A stretch of 64,000 nt of DNA from Hydra vulgaris (lineage: Eukaryota; Cnidaria; Hydrozoa; Anthoathecata; Hydridae), in contig NC_088920.1 in assembly GCF_038396675.1 (NCBI RefSeq), positions 27,787,501 through 27,851,500 of the forward strand, in the 5' to 3' direction. Below are positions 54,480 through 64,000 of this stretch, piece after piece (positions within the stretch are counted from its first letter, which is position 1; every line of letters begins with the position of its first letter). The notes under the pieces are model-generated. The model did not search any database and was not told the origin of the DNA. It saw only the letters and a list, made by a program, of their open reading frames with translations. The position numbers and the translations under genes are program-made.

Positions 54480-55035
54480 AATAAACAGTCCTGCGCTTCA
54501 GGATTAGCTGAGATTACCTTCAGTATTAGCTTAGATTAGTATAATTAGGTGAAATAAACTTTAGGATTAGTTGAGATTAGCTTCAGGGTTAGGTGAAATA
54601 TCTTTTAAAAAAAGCATGCTGTTTCACATAGAACATGAGTCTGTATAAAGATAGGCGATACTAAACTCATTGTTAAAAAATAATTTATATACTCATTTAA
54701 TGACTAAAAAATTCTAATAGACCTCTTTAAAATTCCGATAATATTGTGCGCGCGCATATTTAATAGCACGTTGTGGTCCCTTATGAAAGAAAGTAAATAC
54801 ACAGATATATTATGAAAGCATTCTTGAAAGAAACAGTTGTTCACATGAGGTTTCTTTTCTTTTTTTTTAAATAAAGACATCGATTTTGCTTTATTTGAGT
54901 TTATTTTAACTATTTTAAGTCTAAATTTACATTATTTATATAATTATACTTTTCATATGTTTGTATTATATAATTATAAGTTATATAACTATAATCTTTA
55001 TATGTTTGTGTTATAGAATATATATGAAAGAAATA
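54480..55035. other. No gene; degenerate repeats
   Basis: Around 54,500-54,605 GATTAGCTGAGATTA and GGTGAAATA units recur (three to four loose copies). The rest is AT-rich without recognised genes. Confidence 0.5.
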
Positions 55036-55037
55036 AA

Positions 55038-55092
55038 AGCTCTTAAAAAGTGTGGAAATGATAGTCGTGCATTTCCGCACTTTTTAAGAGCT
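55038..55092. repeat. Hairpin, 23-bp arms
   Basis: AGCTCTTAAAAAGTGTGGAA(ATG) pairs with 55,070-55,092 with a single mismatch; loop 9 bases. It abuts the (TG)n tract. Confidence 0.92.
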
Positions 55093-55094
55093 GA

Positions 55095-55316
<222 letters not shown>

Positions 55317-55319
55317 TAC

Positions 55320-56030
55320 CATTATTTTATTATTTTGCAATCTTTTTTCCTGAAAGCTCATTTTTATAATCAATATTAAATATTATTAAGAGCTTTTACA
55401 CTCAGCGTACAAATTAGTTTGTTGTTTTTTTCCTTGAATACCAATATTATATAACAAAAACATATAAACAGTTTAGATTTTAGATTTAAAATGGTTAAAA
55501 TAAACTTATATAAAGCTAAATCAATGTCTTTTTTATGAAAAAATTAAAAAAATCTCAAGTAAACAACTGTTTCTTTCAAGGTTATTATCTTAATTTATAT
55601 GCGTATTTACTTGTTTTCAAGCGATTCTGCGCATAAAGAACCATGATGTACTACTAAATATACGTGCGCATGAAATTATCGGAACTGTGAAGACGTCTAT
55701 TGCCATAAATATTCTCTTTGGTGAGAATTACAATACAATAGCAACCTCTACGAATAAAGACAAGTACCTACTTCTACTTAAATGTAAATCACTGGCAGCA
55801 AAATTTACTCACACCTTATGTAAGGTTTTTGTCAAGGAAGGCTGTAATTTTGTTTTTTAAATATTTTAATTATTTATGAAATAAAAATATTATGCAGTTT
55901 GTCAGTTTTTATTGTATTATTTGTCACACTTAAATAAGTTTGCGCTTATTCGCACATTTAACACTAATCGCGTTAAAGTAGGATTCTATATAAACTTGTA
56001 CTTCAGTCAATGGTTGTTTACAGTTAAAAA
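55320..56030. other. No gene recognised
   Basis: AT-rich. No exon or transposase supported. Confidence 0.4.
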
Positions 56031-56039
56031 AGTTTTTGG

Positions 56040-56200
56040 CCGCGGTTTCCATCCGGGACCCATATGGGTTTGTCTACCGTGTTACCCGTATGAGTCCCAA
56101 ATAAATTCCAACTATTAACCCGTAAGGGCCCTATATAAAAAGCCCTCCGGGATTCCGGAGGTATTTGCCCGCGGTTTCCATCTGGGCCCCATATGGGTTT
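56040..56200. repeat. GC-richer direct repeat, ~32-bp copies
   Basis: CCGCGGTTTCCATCCGGGAC followed by CCATATGGGTTT occurs at 56,040-56,071 and again at 56,169-56,200 with two changes. Between them are CCCGTAAGGGCCC and an inverted TCCGGGATTCCGGA. A loosely similar sequence rich in CCGT/ACGG is at 60,170-60,260. They stand out from the AT-rich context; origin unknown. Confidence 0.7.
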
Positions 56201-56675
56201 CCCCTAAGAACTATAGCAAATCTTGCAAAACTACTTTAAAAATTTTAAAAATATAAAAGAGAAACTATATAATTTTATATGCTTATTTATTTCGAATAAA
56301 AAGCAAATTAAAATTACATTTTTGTTGAGTAACTTTCTAAACAATTCTGTAATCATGTATCATCTGTCTTCGCGGTTGTCTCTAAATTAAAAGCTTTTAA
56401 ATCGTTGTTAAAACTGCTTCTTTAAGCAACTCTTTCTTGATAGAATATCTTGTTTCAATGAGTGCTGTAAAAAAAATATGTATATATATTTTATAATAAT
56501 ATATTAGCATATTTATACTTTAAGATATTGTAAGATTTTTAAAAAACACTCTTCAGATAAAAAATGTATTTTCTCACAATATTTCAATCGTAATAATTGG
56601 AGGAAATATCAACCATTAAGTTGGTAATCTCAAATAATTCCCTACATCAGTCTCACACAGTCATTCCAATAAACA

Positions 56676-57223
<548 letters not shown>

Positions 57224-57234
57224 ATATCATATTG

Positions 57235-58160
<926 letters not shown>

Positions 58161-58162
58161 TA

Positions 58163-59468
58163 ACAGGTGATGCGGAAGTTGTCGGACAAATCCTAATTTC
58201 ATTATTTGAGCATAATAATTAGTTTTTGTGGTTTTATGCGTAGGCATAAACGTTCTATAAAATATAAACTTTATTATTTGAAACACAATTATTTAAAATG
58301 AGGTTAAATGCAGCTGAACGAGAATCTTTTCGAAAGCGACTAAAAATGTTTTTTGTAAATAAACCTAATATAAAAAAAAAAAAATCGTAAATCATTTTGA
58401 AAAGAAAGGATTAGCTCGAAGTACAATATATGATAACCTAAAAAGACTTAAAACTGTTCAATCGTTTTTTGATAGAAAGCACCCTGGTCGTCCGACATCC
58501 TGGACTAGAGAAAAGAAAGCCGAATTAACGGGACTTGTCAACAATCGAAAAGGGGTCAGTCAGAGAAAAATAGGTATTAAATTCGGTGTAAATCAATCGA
58601 CAATTGGTCGTCAGTTAAAAAAAATAAATATTAAATACAGAAAACGTGAAAAGACTCCAAAATACACTATAGACCAACAAATAAAGGCAAAGAAAAGAAG
58701 CAGGAAACTATTTAACCAACTCTATAACACAAAATCGCTTCTAGTCATCGATGACGAAAAAAAACTTTTGTTTTGCAGGGAACAACATGCCTGGAATTTC
58801 TGGATACTTCACAAACAACAAAAAGACATGCCCAGAAAGTGTTCGTTTTATAGGAAAAGAGAAATTTCCAAAAAAATTATTAATTTGGATAGCCATATCT
58901 GGCCGTGGTATGTCCGAGCCATTGTTTCGCACTTCCAAGGCTGAAGCGATCAATTCATCAATCTATACTAATGAATGTTTAGAAAAACGACTTCTTCCAT
59001 TTATTCACAAGTATCATGGAGACTTTAACTATTTATTTTGGCCAGATTTAGCAAGTCTCATTATTCTAAAGATTCTCTAAATTGGATAGACCAATATGTC
59101 TTTTACGTTGATAAAGAATCCAATCCCCCAAATGTGCCTCAAGCACGACCAATTGAAAATTTTTGGGGACATTTGGCACAGAAGGTTTACGAGGGAGATT
59201 GGCAAGCTTCAACAGAGCAAGTTTTGATTGATCGCATTAAACTAAAACTACAAGAAATTGATTTAAACTTTTTACAGTCGCATATGAAAGGCGTCAGAGC
59301 AAAATTGAGATCAATTGCAGATGGTGGTGTTTTTTCATATAAAAAATAATATATTTTTATTAAAAGATAAATGCTTTATTTTAAAAAAATATAATAGTAG
59401 TTTGTTTTTTTATTTTTGAATAAGTTATTGACGTTTTTATTTTGTCCGATAACTTCCGCATCACCCGT
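58163..59468 (+). mobile_element. Nearly complete Tc1/mariner-like element with TIRs and TA duplication
   Basis: Ends ACAGGTGATGCGGAAGTTGT and (reversed right end) ACGGGTGATGCGGAAGTTAT, each followed by CGGACAAA, form inverted repeats of 28 bases with two mismatches. TA lies directly outside both ends (58,161-58,162 and 59,469-59,470). Length 1,306 bp. Confidence 0.95.
58298..59349 (+). pseudogene. Tc1/mariner-like transposase, three frameshifts
   Basis: Start ATG at 58,298 (MRLNAAERESFRKRLKMFFV). The frame changes in an A-run near 58,372-58,384 and goes on with KGLARSTIYDNLKRL, GRPTSWTREKKAEL (GRP linker) and QRKIGIKFGVNQSTIGRQLK, the second helix-turn-helix. After SLLVIDDEK (first catalytic Asp) it shifts again in an A-run near 58,755 to NMPGISGYFTNNKKT and LLIWIAISGRGMSEPLFRTS. 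LFWPDLAS (second Asp) is followed by a third shift near 59,050. The rest reads HYSKDSLNWIDQYVFYVDKE, NVPQARPIENFWGHLAQKV (third position Glu) and ends GGVFSYKK with TAA at 59,349. No premature stop other than those caused by the shifts. Two of the three lesions are in homopolymers, so at least some could be sequencing errors. Closest relative here: 36,001. Confidence 0.88.
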
Positions 59469-59509
59469 TATTACTGATTAATGGTTTATTAATCAGTACT
59501 TGACCCAGG

Positions 59510-59960
59510 GATAATATTATCTTCATGGAGATGCGGAGCTACATCAAACTTATCTTTGGAGATAAGCTTCCATCGACGAATTTCAACACAGTCAAAATTT
59601 TGCTGAATATAAAGAAGTTTATCAACTTTCTCAGACTGAAGTCTAATTCTCTTGCACGAAACAATGCTTCAGCATGAAGAAAAAGCCCGTTCGGAGAAGA
59701 AGATGATGCTGGAATGCAAAGCCAATTCTAAGCAACAGCTGAAAGAAGTGGATGCTTCAACTCATTTGCTTTCCATCAGTTTAAAATGTTGTTCAGGCCA
59801 TCAACTTTTGTTGGTTTTGGCATGGATTTGTACTCATCTGTCTGAATTGGAGATTTGACCACGATGGGCTGCATCTGAGATTCTTGAAGTTCTTGTGAGA
59901 GAGCAAATGCCATTAAGGGATCTTCTTCTTCATTGGTTTTGACCCGATTTACTTGTAAAA
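59510..59960 (-). pseudogene. hAT transposase C-terminal relic
   Basis: On the minus strand the frame EEEDPLMAFALSQELQESQM leads to WKANELKHPLLSAVA and CIPASSSSS. After a frameshift it continues SERAFSSC, a stop, then SIVSCKRIRLQSEKVDKLLY and IQQNFD. PASSxxSERxFSxxGxIVSxxRxRL...VxxLLxIxxN is the hAT dimerisation region. Only this last part is present; no ends were found. Confidence 0.8.
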
Positions 59961-60890
59961 ACTGTAATACTAAAATAATTTTTGTGACGTCACATTCAAC
60001 TAACCCCCCTCCTTCTCCTTGTCACAAAATTTTGCTTTGGCGATTAATTAATGCATTTTACTAAAGTTTTGTTTTACTCCAAATGGCCCCAAAAGAAAAA
60101 CCTGTCAAAATCTCAGATTTTCTAGCCCATTTTCGTCATTTTTGTTAGAAGCGAAGTCTTGCGTGATTTTTAAACCATACGGGATCCGTCTAGAAACCAG
60201 AACTCGCGCCCATCTAAATTCCGTTCCCGTAAGCCCAGATAAAAACCGTACGGGGCCGGTTTGCTATTGCTGGCTGGGTCTTATAAAACATATCGGTGTT
60301 TTTTCACCGATCAACTATCAAAACTTCTACAGATGGTGTTCGATTGACGTCACGATGTAAACATTTTTAACGTCACGTGATAGAATACCATCTATATAAC
60401 ACTACTATATACTAAAAACACTGTGATTGACCCTTCTTGAAGTATTTTCTTAATACTTCTTATTATTGTCTTTTTTATCCAAAAAATGGAAAGAAAAGAT
60501 TTCAAACACTTGAAAAAACTTAAATACACTATTATCAACTAATATTTAACATTGGTAGCTGAAAACATAATTTCTACTTGCAGGCAAAAAGTAAGTTTTT
60601 GGCTACTGATTAAATATAAGCTTGGCTTATATTTACGTAGCCTATTTCTATTTGCTACTATTTTAACTCCAGTGTCTTCCATTTTTACGCTTGTCATTGA
60701 AACAAATAACCTTAACTGACTTGAAATTTAATTTATTTACTATATATCTTGAACGTATCTTGAAAATTTTAAGTTAAAAAAGATTTAAAAAGGTGGCGAT
60801 TTAAAAATGGTAGCTTAGTTAAGCACTTTGAAAGTTGATTTGGCTTTTAAATCAAATTTATTATGGCAGTAACAATATCAAAAATAAAGA
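59961..60890. other. No gene; GC-richer patch
   Basis: 60,170-60,260 has GATCCGTCTAGAAACCAG, CCCGTAAGCCCAG and ACCGTACGGGGCCGG motifs resembling the repeat at 56,040. A reading frame through it (60,142-60,360) has no recognised domain and I do not call it a gene. Confidence 0.45.
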
Positions 60891-60891
60891 A

Positions 60892-61060
60892 AATGTTGAT
60901 AGAAATGTTAAACGAATACAAAAAAGAAACTGAAGTTATAATAAACGAATACAAAAAAGAAACTGAAGTTATAATAAACGAATACAAAAAACAACAAGAA
61001 AAAAGAAACTGAAGAATAAAACAACAAGAAAAAAGAAACTGAAGTTAAAAAATAAAATAA
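60892..61060. repeat. Tandem repeat, ~36-bp unit
   Basis: AAACGAATACAAAAAAGAAA followed by CTGAAGTTATAAT, about 2.5 copies, then a shorter AACAAGAAAAAAGAAACTGA unit repeated. A short frame through it (VNEYKKETEVII type) is repeat-derived. Confidence 0.85.
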
Positions 61061-61395
61061 CAAGAAAAGAACTTTGCTGGCATCCTAAATTTCAATTTAA
61101 AAACGTTAAAAAGAATTATTTGAATTTAATTGAAAAAAATGGTGGCCATACAGTTTTAAGTCTAATTAAAATATCCGTTTTTTTACGTTTTACAAAAATT
61201 TAATTTCTAACTTATTTCCATAAAAATTTTTATAAAAATATATTTTTAATATCAAAGTTTATAATATTAGTGATTTACACAATTTTTTACATTTTTAAAA
61301 AGGTTTTTGTTTTTGTCAGTTAATCTAAATTCAGCAGCACCAAGTGATAAAGCGCCGAGTAATCAAGTCACATTCTTGATTATTGCAATTAATAA
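61061..61395. other. No gene recognised
   Basis: AT-rich spacer between two tandem repeats. Confidence 0.4.
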
Positions 61396-61461
61396 TAAAC
61401 GTTGCACTTGCAGCAAATAAACGTTGCACTTGCAGCAAATAAACGTTGCACTTGCAGCAAG
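61396..61461. repeat. Tandem repeat, 22-bp unit, 3 copies
   Basis: TAAACGTTGCACTTGCAGCA(AA) starts at 61,396, 61,418 and 61,440 without change except at the very end. Confidence 0.95.
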
Positions 61462-62210
61462 ATTTGTTATTATTTAGAATCACAAACATCTCGTTGTTGT
61501 TTATTTTAATCAGAGGCTTGATTGTTCAAACTAAACTTCGGTTTTTACTTTTAAACTTTTAAACTTTATTTAAGAATATTTACTTTTTAGATTTCAACGA
61601 ACTTTTAATTTAAAAGTTACATAATGCTTTTTTTTTTCTACATAAATTTATTCAAATTATGTCATCGAAAAAAGAGAAATACAAAATTAAATATGATTCT
61701 ACAACGCCAATATTAGATGAAATATCTATATCTTTTTTTCATCATTTTTTGCCATTTCAGTTTGTAGGACAGTTTCTTGCTTCTGGTCAACTCTGTCGAA
61801 GCTTCTAAAAAAAATTGATAAGACAGTTAAGCTCCTTTGGCAAGATCAAGTCTAGAACAAGTATCTTCAACTATGATTTAAAGATTCTAAAATTTAATGA
61901 GATGATCAGTCGAGTATTTCCAATTATGCAGAACATGGACATTTAGTTTTTCTGAAATCTTACAATAAGCAATGTCTGAGTCATACATAAGACATCTTTC
62001 AACGCTCGCGAAAATCTTTAGTGTTTCCGTCCCAGTTTCCATGAAGAGTCTGTGCTTTTGACTATCATATATAAAGAATTATATAAAGAAATCAAAAAAT
62101 CACTTAATTGGAAACTAAATTAATTTGAATTTATAGTTTTTGTTTAAAAACATAGTTTGATATAATAGACATGCTTAAAGTTTGAGACAATTTAATAAAA
62201 GTTTGTTAAC
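61462..62210. other. No gene recognised; one 48-codon frame
   Basis: A short frame MSSKKEKYKIKYDSTTPILD starts at 61,659 and stops near 61,808; it has no recognised domain and may be chance. The remaining sequence is AT-rich. Confidence 0.4.
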
Positions 62211-62473
62211 GGAGTTACTTGGTTGTCACAAGTTGTAACAAAAGTGAGTTACTTGTTTGTCGCAAGTTGTGACAAAAGGGAGTTTTTTGTTTGTCACAAG
62301 TTGTGATAAAAGGGAGTTACTTGTTTGTCGCAAGTTGTGACAAAAGGGAGTTTTTTGTTTTTCACAAGTTGTGATAAAAGGGAGTTACTTGTTTGTCACA
62401 AGTTGTGATAAAAGGGAGTTTTTTGTTTTTCACAAGTTGTGATAAAAGGGAGTTACTTGTTTGTCACAAGTTG
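62211..62473. repeat. 34-bp minisatellite, ~7.7 copies, alternating subtypes
   Basis: Unit TTTGTCACAAGTTGTGATAA followed by AAGGGAGTTACTTG. In most copies GAGTTACTTG alternates with GAGTTTTTTG, and GTCACAAG/GTCGCAAG and TGATA/TGACA also vary, so a 68-bp higher-order unit is visible. Each unit has a small inverted repeat (TCACAAGTTGTGA). Confidence 0.95.
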
Positions 62474-62564
62474 CTGAGCTTCATGAGCTTCTTTTGTGGC
62501 AATGGCTCATAATTCAATTTAGCTGTGCAGAATCGGCTTTGATCTCAAACAATGATTGATAGTT

Positions 62565-62610
62565 CAACAAACTGAAAAATAATGCAATTTGCATATTATT
62601 CAGTTTGTTG
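62565..62610. repeat. Hairpin, ~22-bp arms
   Basis: CAACAAACTGAAAAATAATG pairs with CATATTATTCAGTTTGTTG with one mismatch and almost no loop. Confidence 0.9.
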
Positions 62611-62917
62611 CGTGAATGAACTTGAGCTTGTACCATTTGTTTCTTTAAACTTTTCTTTTACTCGAAATTTTCATTGGCCTTTTCATTTCTAATCTTGCAA
62701 ATAAAACCTTCTCGTTTCAGAATATTTTAAGTGAGTGGTTTAATGTTAATCGAACAAAAAATAAATAGCTCAAAAAACAAAACTTTTGTGTCACCTTTTT
62801 TCTTATTTATTTATAGATTTTGTTTTTAAATGTTTATAAACATAGAAGAACTCATTTTTGCAGTAATCCCCAAAAGTATATGCTTAGCTACACAACTCAT
62901 TGCTTGGCATGCTATCA

Positions 62918-62998
62918 ATCAGTCTATAATTGAGTCAAGCTATCAATCAGTCTATGATTGAGTCAAGTTACCAATCAATCTATAAATGAGTCAAGTTC
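62918..62998. repeat. Tandem repeat, ~27-bp unit, 3 copies
   Basis: CTATCAATCAGTCTATAATT followed by GAGTCAAG, three copies with two to four changes. Confidence 0.9.
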
Positions 62999-62999
62999 T

Positions 63000-63845
63000 C
63001 TTTAAATTAAATCATAACCAAAGTACTCAAAAATATTAAACATAAAAAATCATCACCAACTAATCCTTTCAATATATCTTTTACGTGGTCTTCGTAGTAA
63101 CTTTCCATCTGCTGAATCTTAACTCTTGCAAAGTTATTCAAACTTACTTGATCTTTGTGAGACTAATTTGAATTTGGCTATTTCTTTTTTAGATATCTGT
63201 ATTCACATGATTTGCTTGGGCGTATACTTACTCATCAACCTATTTTTTGAGAAATTAGGTTTGAATTCTCTGAACATTCTTTTAAGTGCATTCTAACCCT
63301 GTTGGCACTAAAGCTCATAACTTCTGCATTTCTTAATCTATTAGTCAGATAGTTTACTTCATGACTCATTTTCAAGACAACTTTAACCACTGCCTGACCT
63401 TAGCTTGTGTTAAGTTTCTTCTTCACATCACTTTTATAATACTACTGTATAAAATTTAAAACATAGTTAAGGTATGTCCATTCATTATTTCAATAAAATA
63501 AGGGAAAGAAGTCTGAAAGTTGTTGACAATTATTGACATGGGGAAAGGGGGAGGTCAAGAAAAGTTGATGCCTTTATAAATTAAATTAAATTATTAGAAA
63601 AAAAAAAGTTTTCTTTCAGGTTTGGGAGGGGGTGAGGGGAAGAAGAGTAGTTAAATGTTGACGTAATTTAATATGAGAGGGGGAAGCTAGCTTTGGAATT
63701 TTGACAAATTGTTGACAAGCGGGAGGGAGGAAGGTGTAAAAATTGTTGACATAATTAAGGGACAGCCACAAGGTAGATTTTTAAGATTCAATTTTTTTAG
63801 TCTGTAATAGATATATTTGACCTTGTTGTTATTCATATTAATATG
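63000..63845. other. No gene recognised; G-rich patches
   Basis: G-rich strings occur at 63,540-63,555, 63,625-63,650 and 63,715-63,735 (GCGGGAGGGAGGAAGG), each near TTGTTGACAA or TTGTTGAC-ATAATTAAGGGACAG. This matches, on the opposite strand, the arrangement at 50,298-50,380 and may be the 3' part of an unrecognised retroelement. Confidence 0.45.
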
Positions 63846-63920
63846 TTGTTCATATGCTCAAACACTGTCCAATACTCAATGCTCAAACACTGTCCAATAC
63901 TCAATGCTCAAACACTGGTG
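63846..63920. repeat. Tandem repeat, ~27-bp unit, ~2.5 copies
   Basis: GCTCAAACACTGTCCAATAC followed by TCAAT, repeated, with the last copy diverging to CACTGGTG. Confidence 0.92.
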
Positions 63921-64000
63921 ACTAACAAGTCCAATACTGCTAGTTAAATCGCTTCGTAGTACGGTACTACTACAAAAATAGTTCTACAACTATTGTCGTA

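Noticed and set aside
60142..60360. 72-residue ORF
   Set aside because: It runs through a GC-richer repeat patch similar to 56,040; no domain and no homologue recognised.
61392..61470. CRISPR-like array
   Set aside because: Three contiguous 22-bp units with no unique spacers in an intron-containing genome: a plain tandem repeat. The same holds for 62,211-62,473.

Overview
The window is eukaryotic and strongly AT-rich. It has long (TA)n tracts, genes split by introns, and a dense mixture of decayed transposons. The base composition, the kinds of mobile elements (Tc1/mariner, hAT, Jockey-like and Penelope-like retroelements, tRNA-derived SINEs, uncharacterised cnidarian-type transposase families) and small exons lost in repeat-filled introns all fit a cnidarian, most likely Hydra. 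That assignment is by recognition only.

Two host genes are visible, both on the + strand. Exons at 4.8, 5.1 and 8.1 kb encode the C-terminal half of a small GTPase that best resembles IFT27/RABL4 (intraflagellar transport). Six exons between 30.5 and 38.56 kb give a complete 162-residue NAA50 (N-alpha-acetyltransferase, NatE), with every catalytic and substrate-binding residue known from the human enzyme. The short exon at 30,488 could also serve as a last exon of the GTPase: it reads in phase and its stop codon overlaps the NAA50 start codon.

Between these exons and downstream the sequence is mostly mobile DNA. 3.2-3.8 kb: Penelope-like reverse transcriptase relic. 5.7-7.65 kb: hAT relic with a SINE inside it. 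9.0-12.5 kb: unclassified ORFs. 14.7 kb: mariner relic. 16.9-18.4 kb: hAT relic split by a (TA)n tract that hosts a 618-bp palindromic MITE. 18.5-24.8 kb: clusters of TTGGCCCAA motifs, a broken DUF4806 gene, a TIR-bounded deleted mariner and a relic of a D-C-x-x-Q-N transposase-like family. 31.5 kb: Jockey-like LINE in NAA50 intron 2. 35.9-37.2 kb: TA-flanked Tc1/mariner element in NAA50 intron 5.

Downstream of NAA50, 39.0-41.7 kb is a 2.74-kb TIR element with an almost intact two-exon gene of the D-C-x-x-Q-N family, followed by two more decayed copies of the family (42.2-45.3 kb), the second interrupted by a SINE. Then come a deleted mariner (45.3 kb), another Tc1-like element inside a TA tract (46.7 kb), LINE 3' ends (48.3, 50.0, 52.7 kb), a Tc1 3' end (51.6 kb), SINEs (53.6-54.5 kb), a 103-bp inverted duplication around a TA tract (56.7 kb), a nearly complete Tc1-like element (58.2 kb), a hAT C-terminus (59.5 kb) and, to the window end, tandem repeats without genes.

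The most unusual signals are (i) the GTPase/NAA50 overlapping junction, (ii) the D-C-x-x-Q-N TIR transposon family, (iii) many short near-perfect snap-back palindromes, and (iv) (TA)n tracts acting as landing sites for TA-targeting elements.
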